A stretch of DNA of 39,529 nt, from the IMG/VR virus record IMGVR_UViG_3300042327_001884, positions 1 through 39,529 of that record. One strand, given 5' to 3'. This stretch comes from a virus. The notes under the pieces were generated by a model, which worked only from the letters and a program-made list of their open reading frames with translations, did not search any database and was not told the origin of the DNA. Shown piece by piece: positions 6,405 to 15,919 of this stretch. Each line of letters begins with the position of its first letter. Positions within the stretch are counted from its first letter, which is position 1. The translations under genes and the position numbers were made by a program.

Positions 6405-6507
6405 CATGCCTCTATTTCCCATTTTTTCCCAATAGGCATATAAATGTATTCCCTAGCGATTCAAATCGCTTAGAGATGCCTTTACGTTCGTTAAAATGGC
6501 ATTGTAG

Positions 6508-7095
6508 TTACTTGGCAGACATCCGTTTTAATATTGTGCCAAGTGTACCCATGTCCACAGGATCAAGTGGTTGCCATTTATCCGAAAGTTTATAGGACTC
6601 TTGCAAGTATTTTAAGCCATCTACTTTCCATGGTTCTGCTACTGCAGTAGTTTTACTAGCTTTCTTTTTTTCGCCGTAAAACTTATCTAGATATTCCCCT
6701 GGATCTACATTCGTTCTCCACCCAAAGCTTGGCGTGGTTTTCGCACGAATCTCATAGTGCAAATGGGAACCTGCAGATTGCCCTGTATTCCCTTGCTTCC
6801 CTACCACTTGACCTTTAGTGACCATTGCTCCTTCTTCCACCGAGCACGAATCAAGATGCCCATACAAGTGTAAATGATTTTTGCTATCAACGACACAAAC
6901 CGTAAAGCCATAGCCACCTAGACCTGTTTGTGGTTGAGCAAATGCCGAGAATACCACTTTGCCATCTGTAAAGGCGTAAATTTCGCCTTGATGCTCCTTG
7001 GCAAGGTCTATACCTGTGTGGAACTCGTCTTTGCCTGATATGGGGCTTGTACGCTCTCCATATTCGCTAGTTACTCTGTACCCTGTCCAATCCAT
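6508..7095 (-). CDS. Endolysin, M23 (LytM-like) metallopeptidase
   Basis: This 195-aa peptidoglycan hydrolase probably cuts cross-bridge peptides at lysis. The zinc and catalytic set is complete: H26-x3-D30 (HTGID), H80 (LYGHLD) and H111-L-H113 (GSHLHYEI). There is no signal peptide, as expected of a holin-dependent endolysin. The C-terminal 45 residues (WKVDGLKYLQESYKLSD onward) look like a small separate domain, perhaps for cell-wall binding. ATG 7095 follows TAGGAGG. It is the last gene of the late operon, after the holin candidate. A virion-associated role is less likely given the position. Confidence 0.9.
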   Translation of the reverse strand: MDWTGYRVTSEYGERTSPISGKDEFHTGIDLAKEHQGEIYAFTDGKVVFSAFAQPQTGLGGYGFTVCVVDSKNHLHLYGHLDSCSVEEGAMVTKGQVVGKQGNTGQSAGSHLHYEIRAKTTPSFGWRTNVDPGEYLDKFYGEKKKASKTTAVAEPWKVDGLKYLQESYKLSDKWQPLDPVDMGTLGTILKRMSAK

Positions 7096-7106
7096 GAAAA
7101 TACCTC

Positions 7107-7478
7107 CTAAATAACATCAAAATCCGACTTGGCTTCTGTTTTAGCCGTGATCGGATTTTGTGTGATTGGTTCAGTTTTTGGTGTCACCATTTCTGTTTTT
7201 GGTTCGCTGATTGGTACTTGTTCTTTGGGGTCATCATCTTTTTTCGATTTAATGCCGTAGCCACTTAAGAAACCCGATAGCGCACCTGTTAAGAATAGTG
7301 TTAATGTTTTGATAATTTCGATAAAGTCTCTATCGTTTGGGGCTTGGTTCATTGGTTGAGTGACAAACACTAACGCATACAACATTGCCATCACCGAGAA
7401 ACCAAAGATTACGACTAGCACAAATCCAATAATAAAAATTAATCTTGAGTATAATTCATCACCCGTATATCTTTTCAA
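7107..7478 (-). CDS. Probable holin
   Basis: This 123-aa protein has two hydrophobic segments (about 13-39 and 54-74) separated by a short polar loop (QPMNQAPNDRDFIEI). A long Lys/Glu/Thr/Pro-rich tail follows. This two-helix layout directly upstream of the endolysin fits a holin that lets the enzyme reach the wall. The second segment contains a GxxxG-type stretch (GALSGFLSGYG). It begins with TTG behind GAGGT and overlaps the lipoprotein stop by 4 bases. No sequence family is certain, so the call rests on topology and place. Confidence 0.7.
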   Translation of the reverse strand: MKRYTGDELYSRLIFIIGFVLVVIFGFSVMAMLYALVFVTQPMNQAPNDRDFIEIIKTLTLFLTGALSGFLSGYGIKSKKDDDPKEQVPISEPKTEMVTPKTEPITQNPITAKTEAKSDFDVI

Positions 7479-7729
7479 GGCAATACCTCACTTTCTGTAT
7501 TTGGTGTTGGGTTTGGTGTTGGGTTCAATGAATCTTGAATTTCTTGCCACACATCGGACGGAAATAAATCCTCTGTGCAATAGTCAAAAATTTTACATTT
7601 TGGCAATGTGCAGTCTGCTGTGTTCCAATTTTCATACTGTTGGCAGGGGTAACGAACGGTATTAAATTCTTCACAGCCTGTAACCATGACCACAACGATA
7701 AGTAATACAAGTAAACCTTTTACTTTCAT
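7475..7729 (-). CDS. Small lipoprotein in the lysis cassette
   Basis: This 84-aa protein has a short lipoprotein signal peptide with the lipobox V-T-G-C19. The mature 66 residues contain five more cysteines (YPCQQ, ADCTL, PKCKI, DYCTE pattern) and end in a proline-rich tail (NPTPNPTPN). It would be anchored to the outer face of the cytoplasmic membrane. It lies between terS and the holin candidate. A spanin role is excluded if the host has no outer membrane. It could regulate lysis or act in superinfection exclusion. The family is not certain to me. Confidence 0.65.
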   Translation of the reverse strand: MKVKGLLVLLIVVVMVTGCEEFNTVRYPCQQYENWNTADCTLPKCKIFDYCTEDLFPSDVWQEIQDSLNPTPNPTPNTESEVLP

Positions 7730-7741
7730 TTTTTTTCCTCC

Positions 7742-8116
7742 TCACTCTGCCCATTCTTCCAAACTTTGATCTAGCACAATAGAAACCGCACCGCTATGTT
7801 CGACTTTGTCACGAAACATACCGAGCGACTTTGCACCCAATTCCAATGCTTTCAGCTTTTGTGGTGTGTCTGTGGTTGGGTCTAAAGCGATATCTTTGAT
7901 TTGTTGTAAGATATCTTCTGCAGACCACATGACTTGCTTCATTCTCTCTTCTTGCAGACGTGTCAATTCAGCAGAAATGTCTTGTCTTTTTAACAGACCA
8001 GACGCTAGTTCCTTCGCTGATTTTTCAGTTGCATTTGGGTAAACACGCAAGTATGCCCTTGCTCCATTTCCGTCAATTAAGTACTCTTCTACAAATTTCT
8101 TGTGTCTGTCTAGCAT
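7742..8116 (-). CDS. terS: Terminase small subunit
   Basis: This 124-aa protein binds the packaging start site and presents DNA to TerL. The N-terminal half is the Terminase_2 helix-turn-helix: 'FVEEYLIDGNGARAYLRVYP' followed by 'SAKELASGLLKRQDI'. The middle is the helical oligomerisation region (EDILQQIKDIAL; KLKALELGAKSLGMF). The acidic end (LDQSLEEWAE) is the TerL-contacting type. It lies about 19 kb downstream of terL in the same operon, instead of beside it. ATG 8116 follows GAGAGGAG. Confidence 0.85.
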   Translation of the reverse strand: MLDRHKKFVEEYLIDGNGARAYLRVYPNATEKSAKELASGLLKRQDISAELTRLQEERMKQVMWSAEDILQQIKDIALDPTTDTPQKLKALELGAKSLGMFRDKVEHSGAVSIVLDQSLEEWAE

Positions 8117-8129
8117 AGGTTTCTCCTCT

Positions 8130-11100
8130 CTACATCGGTACTTTTAATTCTTTCATCGGAACAATGGCATCTAAATAAATCTTGTTGAACTCTGCATAAG
8201 TTTCTTTTATCTTTTCTTGTCGTTGTGATTTCGTTAACGTTTTATCAAGTAAGATGCTATCTCGTTTTTTCTTTACTTCTTGCAACTGTTTTGTGAATGC
8301 CGTTTGGCTTCTTGAATTAACCATGTTGTAATGTCTCTCTGTGTACCAACTCGGAAGTGGTGTTTCATTTTTTTCGTTTTCGTCATGTGCACGTATTAAC
8401 GATTCTCTCGCTTTGTAATACTTTTCGGCTAAGATAGATACGACGCTAGGGTCAGTGAAAAATTTCTTGAATATGACATCTTTCGTTAAATCCTTCGGGC
8501 TTTTTGCTTCAGCCGTCAGAGGCAATCCGACTCTTGCCACGTCGCCAAGATATTGCTTTGCGATATAGTCAATGTGCATCGGTGAGATATTCATGGCTTT
8601 GCCTGTTCCTTTGGATAACCATTTTGAAATTTCTATGGCTACCCGAGATGTTGTTTCATCGTACTTCAATGTTGAAGTAATATTTTTATCGACATCGGCA
8701 GGAATGATTTTTTGACCGAAGTAATTTTGGTTACTTGCCAAAGAAACGATAGGTGAAAGTGAGGTTGAATTTAAGATTCCTGCTAAGCTACCACCTTCAA
8801 CTGCATATGGGATGCCACTATCATTGTTTTTTGCACCTTGCACAAATCCACTTGCAATAGGAGGTAAATAAGCATTTACCATCTGTGCAGTTACATCTCT
8901 AAACGCATCGGGATTGCCTTTCGCCATGCTTTCAAACATATCGAGTGAAAATTGAGCAGGAAATGTATACGAGCGGTCAATAGGGATTTTAGTGAATGTT
9001 CCATCTTTGTTTTTGTTTACGTAGATATAGTTGTATCGTTCACTTGCAGGTAAATTTTGGTAGCCTTCATCGTCACGAAACCTGAGATACTCTTGCAATT
9101 TAGGTAGAAAAGCAAGGAATAGAAGTCCCATACCCGCTCGAAGTGGACGTTCCATAACATGCTTAAAAAACTGTGTTGAATTGGCTATTGTCGCTGAGGT
9201 AAAAATGGATGCTAACTCAAACCTACCTCTTACCCACGAACCACTAACTGTGTAATCTGTTGTAACTCCTCTTGCATATTTGGAAGCTATTCTTACGTTT
9301 TCTTTAGTTGCTACGCCACCAAGCTTTTTCATTTTGTAGTGGTAGGCAGCCATTCGATTCATGTTTTCCATCGTGTTCGCATATCTGCTATGTATCGAGC
9401 GTTCGTCCCATGGATTAACCACTTTAAGTGTTTTTTTGAAAGTAACACCAGACTCAAACTCGGTTGTCGAAGCACGATGCTCAGGTGACGTTTTTAGCAA
9501 GTAACTTTGTCCGTTTCCTGCATTGTAATAATCATCTACCATTTTCCCGAATTGCTTCAACCCTGGAATTTGTTTCGCAAGTACGGAAAACATAGCTTTG
9601 ATGAGAAATACAACGTGTTTGAAAGGTTCATCGCTACGCATAATTGCTCGATGTGTATCCATCACAAATGACCCTGTGCTGAAGATAGGAGCAAGTGGAC
9701 CAGTCAACCCTGTCTTAAGAAATTTCACATACGCATTCAATAACTTAAGTGAATTTGGATCAAGCGTAGACAACGCAATTGCCATATCTTCATCCTTAAC
9801 ACCTATCTTGATGATTTGTCCATTTTCGTAAGCATAAATCACTTTTTTATTTTTAATATTTTTCACAAGTGATTCTGAAAACGTATCTGTCATCAACTTC
9901 GTTACTTCTTGATGGTTTTTTGCTTCTAACTTGGTAGTGTCTTCAATGGAAAATCCTTCTTTTCTAAACAATTCAGCATTTTGACGTATGCCATCCAAAA
10001 TTTCTTTATTGACTCGATTGCGCAACATCAAGCTATAATACTGTCTTGTTAATTCCATCGTAGATACTTTCGGGTCAAGTACCTCTGCTTCAGATCCACC
10101 ACGTTTACTTTTCTTGTTGATTTTCAACGTTGTGTTTTCACCAAAATCACGTTGCAAAGGTGCATAGAATGGGTTGTCTTTTTCAAGACCATCAACGTAA
10201 TTTCGTGTCCATATGCCTTCTTTAACCATCATTTCACGGATGTTTTTGAAGTATTTATCCCACGACTCTCCTGCTTTCATCATGTTTTTATCTTTCTTGG
10301 CAAGTTCCACAATGCGGTCTTTCATTTCATCTATGTTTTCTAAGGTGTACCTTTTGCCATGAACAACAAACGTATCGCCTTTTTTAACACGGCTAATCGC
10401 ACTGCGTAATATTAAAAACTCATCAAGTAACTTTGTGTTTTTCCCAACCATTTTGTAAATCGCAACTAAGCTTTTGCCAATCACATTGCCTTCTAAATCG
10501 ACTTGATCTTCATGTATCGATCTGCTCGTGAGGTTGTTTGCTCGAACGGTGTCTGCGTTTAATTCGTGGATTTTTCCATCAGCATCTAACCTTTTTGTAG
10601 GAGCTCCATGGTCAAACATGGTTTGTGTTACTTTATCCTTAAATCCTTTTTCTTTTTTAATCTTCTTAGCAAATTTTTCTTTGTTTTTTCTCGCTTTTTT
10701 AATTTTGTTTTTTTCTGCAAAATTATTTTTCGTCAACTTCAATTTTCTTGCTAACTTCCCCACCGTTTTGATAGGCAAAGGGATAATAAAAGAATTGAGT
10801 TGAGTATTACCACGAGGCGTATCATTTTCTTTGAATAATTTTTCTAAAGCTTCATTTCTTTTTGCCATTAAATTATTGAAAAATTTTGTTTCTCCACTAT
10901 CTTCTTTTATTTTTTTCGCTAGATTTTCGAGGGCATCGTCAACATTTTTTCCAGAGCTTACTTGCAACCCTGTTGCTTCATCGAATAAAATTTTGCGACC
11001 TTTATAATCAATAGAAAAACCACTTCTACCGCCCGGCAAAAATGCATTTTTAACCGGTCCCACTACTCTCATTTCACCGTTGATTAAAACTCTTCTCTCA

Positions 11101-14100
11101 TCTTTTTTCGTAGGGTAATCTTTGCTTAAGTCATGTGTTTTGTCTCCTACTTTGACTTGATTTGAATTTATGGAGTCACGTGAACCGCCACTTCCTTCAT
11201 CCGCCGACACTTTACCTGCATTAGCAACTACTCCATTTTTTTGTTCATCGAATGATTTTTTTTGTTTCTCCATTTTTTCAAGTCGGCTTTTATACTTGCG
11301 ATATGCTTGTACCAATTTGCTTCCGTCTGCTTCTTGAACTTTACTTGATAAAGGAGTGTGGTATTTCTTTCCGATTCTCAACGCAACGGTTTGAAGTTGT
11401 TGTTTAGCTTCTTTTAACGCAAGTGTCCACATCGTTCCGTTTTTAGGTCGGTAATTTTTAGTGTCCATCAAATCTAAATCTTTTTTGATTTCTTTCATTA
11501 ACGCTTCGTTAAATTTGATTGCTTTTTCATCGGGAACTAACTTGCCATCTACTGTTTTGTATTCATCTTTTAATTTTGCGACATTACTGTTTAATCTTTC
11601 TGTGATTTGATTTTGTTGCGTGTGCAGTTCATCCATTTCTTTACGAAGTGCATTTTCTTTTTCCGTGACTAAACCTAGCTTTCTCTTTGCATCTTCTTCT
11701 TTTTTTTGCTTTGCTTCAGCATCTTTTAGTGCTTGCTGTTTTTTAGATTCTTCCTGTAGTTTTAGTCTTTGTGCTTCAAACTCCGCATCTAATTGTTCCT
11801 TTGTTTTTACAATATTATCGGTGTCATTTGCATTTTCATCTTTTGTTTTCACATCAGATTCTTTTGTTGTCCCTGCATTTGCATCCGCATCAGGTGTTCC
11901 ATCTTTTGGGTTATTTGTTTCAGCTTTTGCTTTAGCTGATGCACTTATGTTTGTATTCGCATATCGTAGGTCTTGTTTTTCTGCATTGGTTTGCTCTACT
12001 GCGTCACTTTTTATTTTGCTGAGTTTCGATGTTTTACCAAGCTTATTTTCAATCCACTTTACGTCAGTTGTTTTGCTGAGATATTCAGTTGATAAACTTA
12101 AAGATCCGTGTGGTGCGTCAAATTTAATCTTAGCCATTGTTCCAGCTTTAATGATCGAAGTAATTTGACCTCGACCATACTCTTTGTGTTCTACATACAA
12201 TCCTTTTTTTATCTCTTCAACAGGTTTTATAACAGGCTGATCCGCAGTTGATGTAGTTGGTTGATTTCTAGTTAAATCAGGAGTTGTTGTAGTGGTTTCA
12301 ACAGATGCTTTTTTTTCTGTAGTCGCTTTAGCAGGTGTTGTTCCACTTGCTGTAGGAGTTTTTGTGCTAGTCGTAGGAGTTGTTGCGTTAGTTGTAGGAG
12401 TTGTTGCGCTAGTCTTAGGAGTTATTGTAGATTTCCGTGGTTTATTTCCGTGTGAGTCAAATAGTTGTTTCTTTACATTAGTTAAATTTTTAAAACTACC
12501 TGTGGCTATGATTTCGCCTGTTTTTTTATTCACCATATTAAAAACAACCTCACCATTTTTGGCGGGTTGTTTGCTTCGTTGATAGTCGACATCGACGACA
12601 TTTCCATTTTTATCTATGGATTTTCCTTGTTGATATAAAGTATCGTAATACTCTTTTGAATTTCGATAATTAGTTTCTCGTAATTTTGCTTCTGCTTCAG
12701 CTTCCTTTCTCAATTCTATTTCTTCTGCTTCGGCTTTCTTTCTAAATTCTATTTCATCTGCTACTCGTTTTGCTTCGACTTTGTTTTTGTGTGGTGTTAC
12801 TGCATTATCGAAAGCCTTTTGCATAGCTTCAGCTTTTGATCTGCCTGTGCCACTTGCAATCACATTGCCGTCTTTATCTTTCATGTTGTATGTTTGTTGA
12901 TTTTTATTTTTAAGGGTTTTGTCTTTCTCGTAAGTCACATCAATGGTGTTTCCGTCTGCATCAATATGTTTATTTTCTGCTTTAAGCTTTTGGTAGTCTA
13001 CACTTCCATCTGCTTTCGCGGGAACTACGTCTGCTTTTGCAACAGTTTGTTCTACATCAGCTTTTGCGGGAACTCCTGCGACTTCGTCTGCAGTTTTGCT
13101 AACTCCTGCAGTTGGTGTTACACCTGCAGGTGTAACAGTTGCTTTGGGATCATCCAATATTTGTTTAAGCATCTTATCCGCAAATGCCTTGCCGTGAAGT
13201 TTCACTTGATCGTCATAGTTGATTACATCTTTAGCTTTATCAACTCTTACTTTTTCTGATGCTTGAGCATCTAATTCATCAAAGTTCTTTCTAGATATTT
13301 CAACAATCTCATCAGCTTTTTCTTTCCCGTGTAGTTGAACCAATTCCTCGTATTTCACAGAGTTTCTTGCTTTCTCTAAGTTGTCTACAGGTTGTCCTTC
13401 TACAGTCGGATTTACAGGGGTTTCGGCATCAGGGTCAAGAGATCTCCGATATGCAACTTCGTCGAAGTCAGGATCCACTTCTCCTGTTTCAACGTTTTTA
13501 TTGGATTTGTAATCTGCGTATTTTGAAGTGACTTTACCTGCGACTGTACCTGCACCTTTTAGTCCAAGTTCGAGTCCTTTACCTAATGCTTTTGCAGGTG
13601 GAATAAAGAGTGGACCCATTGCCGTGTCTATTGCCAATTTCTGAGCATTATCTTGCCAAGTGTAAGCATCACCATTAAGTGCTTCTCGAACACCAATTTC
13701 CCCTGCACTCAACATTGCACCAATAGCTAAATCTTCTTTCGCCTCTTGTCCTAGAACTTTTGCTCCACGTTTGACTATCTGACCTACAGTTGGTTTTACC
13801 ACTTGCGTACCTGCAGAATTGATAACAGTTGTAGTACCTAATTTAGCTACGGGTTTAGCTAATGTTTTCCCTGCTAATCTCCCCACTGCACCTTTAATTA
13901 AACCTTTACCTCCTGTTTTAGCTAAAACTTGTAATCCAAGTTTTGCCCCAATTGCAGGGCTTACATAACCTAAACCTGTCGCAAGCCAATCTGAAGATGC
14001 TCCAAGAAAATCATCACCAAAACTTCTAGCTTCACGGTAATCATCTTTTCCTTTAAGTGCATCTAACTCTCCTGTTACACCCAATGTGTAACTATCAACG

Positions 14101-14387
14101 AACCGAGAACTAAATCTGTCATATGCTTCCCGACGTGTTTTAGATATCAAATTTTTTGCATATTCTGTATCAAATTCTTCCTTAGTTTGCACATTCAATT
14201 TACTCAATTCCGCAGCCGTTAATTTCTTTGGCGAATAAGTCACTTGAGAAGATTTGGTTGAAGTTGTACCAGAGGTTGAAGTAGGAGGTTTAAGATTCCT
14301 TTTTTGATTCTCTAATTTGTTTCTTAATTCACTTTTCTTGGATTCCTCTTTTTGCTCATCACGTTTTTTGTTAAAATTATATGGCAA
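8130..14387 (-). CDS. Giant internal virion / ejection protein (polyvalent-type)
   Basis: The product is 2085 aa from TTG 14387, which is 8 bases after AGGAGG; a reading from 14477 would be 30 residues longer and lacks a good ribosome site. Its size and its place after the tail genes suggest a protein stored in the head or tail and injected with DNA. Residues 1-60 are basic and Gln-rich, followed by Gly/Ala-rich hydrophobic stretches (about 120-300). Two related segments contain 'LHGK..AD' near 350-430. Two beta-rich repeats with 'DVxYxxxK...GEVIA(S/T)G' lie near 465-640. Then come a Thr/Pro linker (650-690), a Tudor-like 'VEHKEYGRGQI' segment (about 730), a coiled coil (865-930), and a conserved C-terminal third (about 1300-2000). 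That last third carries 'LTGPLAPIFSTGSFVMDTHRA' and resembles the large polyvalent-protein-associated (LPD38-like) domain. No lytic active site is evident. Confidence 0.75.
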   Translation of the reverse strand: MPYNFNKKRDEQKEESKKSELRNKLENQKRNLKPPTSTSGTTSTKSSQVTYSPKKLTAAELSKLNVQTKEEFDTEYAKNLISKTRREAYDRFSSRFVDSYTLGVTGELDALKGKDDYREARSFGDDFLGASSDWLATGLGYVSPAIGAKLGLQVLAKTGGKGLIKGAVGRLAGKTLAKPVAKLGTTTVINSAGTQVVKPTVGQIVKRGAKVLGQEAKEDLAIGAMLSAGEIGVREALNGDAYTWQDNAQKLAIDTAMGPLFIPPAKALGKGLELGLKGAGTVAGKVTSKYADYKSNKNVETGEVDPDFDEVAYRRSLDPDAETPVNPTVEGQPVDNLEKARNSVKYEELVQLHGKEKADEIVEISRKNFDELDAQASEKVRVDKAKDVINYDDQVKLHGKAFADKMLKQILDDPKATVTPAGVTPTAGVSKTADEVAGVPAKADVEQTVAKADVVPAKADGSVDYQKLKAENKHIDADGNTIDVTYEKDKTLKNKNQQTYNMKDKDGNVIASGTGRSKAEAMQKAFDNAVTPHKNKVEAKRVADEIEFRKKAEAEEIELRKEAEAEAKLRETNYRNSKEYYDTLYQQGKSIDKNGNVVDVDYQRSKQPAKNGEVVFNMVNKKTGEIIATGSFKNLTNVKKQLFDSHGNKPRKSTITPKTSATTPTTNATTPTTSTKTPTASGTTPAKATTEKKASVETTTTTPDLTRNQPTTSTADQPVIKPVEEIKKGLYVEHKEYGRGQITSIIKAGTMAKIKFDAPHGSLSLSTEYLSKTTDVKWIENKLGKTSKLSKIKSDAVEQTNAEKQDLRYANTNISASAKAKAETNNPKDGTPDADANAGTTKESDVKTKDENANDTDNIVKTKEQLDAEFEAQRLKLQEESKKQQALKDAEAKQKKEEDAKRKLGLVTEKENALRKEMDELHTQQNQITERLNSNVAKLKDEYKTVDGKLVPDEKAIKFNEALMKEIKKDLDLMDTKNYRPKNGTMWTLALKEAKQQLQTVALRIGKKYHTPLSSKVQEADGSKLVQAYRKYKSRLEKMEKQKKSFDEQKNGVVANAGKVSADEGSGGSRDSINSNQVKVGDKTHDLSKDYPTKKDERRVLINGEMRVVGPVKNAFLPGGRSGFSIDYKGRKILFDEATGLQVSSGKNVDDALENLAKKIKEDSGETKFFNNLMAKRNEALEKLFKENDTPRGNTQLNSFIIPLPIKTVGKLARKLKLTKNNFAEKNKIKKARKNKEKFAKKIKKEKGFKDKVTQTMFDHGAPTKRLDADGKIHELNADTVRANNLTSRSIHEDQVDLEGNVIGKSLVAIYKMVGKNTKLLDEFLILRSAISRVKKGDTFVVHGKRYTLENIDEMKDRIVELAKKDKNMMKAGESWDKYFKNIREMMVKEGIWTRNYVDGLEKDNPFYAPLQRDFGENTTLKINKKSKRGGSEAEVLDPKVSTMELTRQYYSLMLRNRVNKEILDGIRQNAELFRKEGFSIEDTTKLEAKNHQEVTKLMTDTFSESLVKNIKNKKVIYAYENGQIIKIGVKDEDMAIALSTLDPNSLKLLNAYVKFLKTGLTGPLAPIFSTGSFVMDTHRAIMRSDEPFKHVVFLIKAMFSVLAKQIPGLKQFGKMVDDYYNAGNGQSYLLKTSPEHRASTTEFESGVTFKKTLKVVNPWDERSIHSRYANTMENMNRMAAYHYKMKKLGGVATKENVRIASKYARGVTTDYTVSGSWVRGRFELASIFTSATIANSTQFFKHVMERPLRAGMGLLFLAFLPKLQEYLRFRDDEGYQNLPASERYNYIYVNKNKDGTFTKIPIDRSYTFPAQFSLDMFESMAKGNPDAFRDVTAQMVNAYLPPIASGFVQGAKNNDSGIPYAVEGGSLAGILNSTSLSPIVSLASNQNYFGQKIIPADVDKNITSTLKYDETTSRVAIEISKWLSKGTGKAMNISPMHIDYIAKQYLGDVARVGLPLTAEAKSPKDLTKDVIFKKFFTDPSVVSILAEKYYKARESLIRAHDENEKNETPLPSWYTERHYNMVNSRSQTAFTKQLQEVKKKRDSILLDKTLTKSQRQEKIKETYAEFNKIYLDAIVPMKELKVPM

Positions 14388-14463
14388 AGGGTACACCTCC
14401 TTTTTTTGCTTCGGTTTTTTAACATTGTCAGTTAGAAGTACCATTCCTATTAGGTGAGCGTAG

Positions 14464-15852
14464 TCACTGCGGACCAACTTGTTTTTGAGCTAAAGCCATA
14501 AGTGCATTAAACCCTTCTAACTCGAACTCGTCGACTAATTGTTCATAATTTCGTTTTAATAATTCAATCATTTGTTTAGGATTTCTTTTATAAGGTATCG
14601 GTTTTACTCCCATTAATCTCTCTTCTTCAGTTGGATGTATATATTCTCTACCGTTAAGCACATCTTCATATGCTTTTAAAAATTCAGGATTCTCTTTATA
14701 ATTCACTTTTTTTTCAGTTGTTGACGAAGATTTTGCTGATGCATTCGCAGTTTTTATTGCATCTGATTGTGCTCTAGCCGTGCGATCTCTCGCACTTTCT
14801 TGTGCTTGAAGTAATCTATCTTTCGCACTTTCATCTGTTTTCCATTGGCGTTCCGCTAAACTATTTGAGTCTTGCCATGCTCTATCTTTTTCAGATTCAC
14901 TAGACTTCCATTTTTGTTCAGCTTCAGCAGACCTTCTAGCTTCATCTATTTTTATTTGGTCAAGCGAAATCTGTAACTGCTTCGTTAACTTATCTATTTC
15001 AGCTTGTGACTTTGCATTTGCAACTTTCGCTTCAAAGTCCAATTGCACAGCCGATATTTTGCTATCCAAATCGTTATATGCTTGTTGTTCCTGCAAGTTA
15101 TAGTTCGTTATCGCCCCTTGGAGATTTCCTTGTCTGCTTAACTCTGCTTGAGCCGAAACCCCACTTGAAGTGCCACCTCGATTCGCCATGAACTCTGCAA
15201 AGTTTTTAGCACTAAGTTGTGAGTCTGCACCTGCTTGATTTCGTAAGTCATAATATTTGGGAGCAATCTTGGATCGCTCTGCATTTAACGTATTTATCGA
15301 GTTTTGTCTTGCGAAGTTTAGCGCATCTATTTGTGCCTTTGCACTCATCTCTGCTAAGTCTGAAACCAACTCATTCGACCTATCTTCAGATGTTCCCAAG
15401 TAGTCCTTGGTAATATCAATGCCGTATATTTTAGCTTGGCTTAGCGCCCAATCTCGTTCGCCTGGCGTCCCTGTTAAATAATATTTGCGTAAATATTTAT
15501 GTTCGTTGGGAAGGTTGATTGACTTAGAATTATTACTAGATGTAGAAGTATTGTTAGAAGTGTTGTTAGAAGTTGAAGTATTGTTATAGGATGTTGGATT
15601 GATCGTTACCCCATAAAATTTCGCTTGGTTGGTTGCCCACGTTTGTTTCCCTGCATCGCCAGAGTTATATACATCTGTTAAATATTTCGTTTCGTTATTC
15701 ATGTTAAGTCCGCTTGTTTGAATTGCGGGTTGTGCAAGGCTTATCCCATAGGATTTCGCTTTGTTAATTGCCCATTCTTTTTTTCCTGCATCACCTGTAT
15801 TTGCTAGGTTCGTCAAATATTTTCGTTCGTTATCTAGGTCGATTTGTGCCAT
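14464..15852 (-). CDS. Virion protein with three N-terminal repeats and a long coiled coil
   Basis: The product is 461 aa from ATG 15852 behind GAGGTG. Three 33-residue repeats of the form NExKYLTxxxxxGxxGxxxWAxxxAKxYGI occur at about 8-40, 53-86 and 116-148, separated by an Asn/Ser/Thr-rich linker (90-112). Residues 170-385 are almost entirely helical and charged, with a Trp-containing repeat (EQKWKSSESEKDRAWQDSN; AERQWKTDESAKDRLLQ). It lies directly upstream of the giant protein, so the two may form the internal ejection apparatus. No database family is known to me. Confidence 0.6.
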   Translation of the reverse strand: MAQIDLDNERKYLTNLANTGDAGKKEWAINKAKSYGISLAQPAIQTSGLNMNNETKYLTDVYNSGDAGKQTWATNQAKFYGVTINPTSYNNTSTSNNTSNNTSTSSNNSKSINLPNEHKYLRKYYLTGTPGERDWALSQAKIYGIDITKDYLGTSEDRSNELVSDLAEMSAKAQIDALNFARQNSINTLNAERSKIAPKYYDLRNQAGADSQLSAKNFAEFMANRGGTSSGVSAQAELSRQGNLQGAITNYNLQEQQAYNDLDSKISAVQLDFEAKVANAKSQAEIDKLTKQLQISLDQIKIDEARRSAEAEQKWKSSESEKDRAWQDSNSLAERQWKTDESAKDRLLQAQESARDRTARAQSDAIKTANASAKSSSTTEKKVNYKENPEFLKAYEDVLNGREYIHPTEEERLMGVKPIPYKRNPKQMIELLKRNYEQLVDEFELEGFNALMALAQKQVGPQ

Positions 15853-15871
15853 GCTACACCTCATTTCGGAA

Positions 15872-15909
15872 AAATAAAATAAGCCCAAAGCGATTGCTTG
15901 GGCTTTTTA
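15872..15909. terminator. Hairpin terminator within the late operon
   Basis: AAGCCCAA (15881-15888) pairs with TTGGGCTT (15898-15905), with T-rich sequence on both flanks. On the - strand it may partly attenuate expression of the genes downstream of 15852. Confidence 0.65.
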
Positions 15910-15919
15910 CGTGATGTTG

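Noticed and set aside
6430-6500. Inverted repeat GCGATTCAAATCGC as a lysis-operon terminator
   Set aside because: There is no T-run on the - strand after it. The stronger bidirectional terminator at 6378-6404 already fills that role.
7475-7729. Calling the lipoprotein a spanin
   Set aside because: A spanin needs an outer membrane, whereas the LPDTG protein and other traits indicate a Gram-positive host. No inner-membrane partner was found.
11620-12582. Open frames of up to 182 codons on the + strand inside the giant gene
   Set aside because: They mirror the low-complexity coiled-coil and Thr/Pro codons of the 2085-aa protein and lack ribosome sites. Their cysteine/serine/valine-rich products are unlike real proteins.
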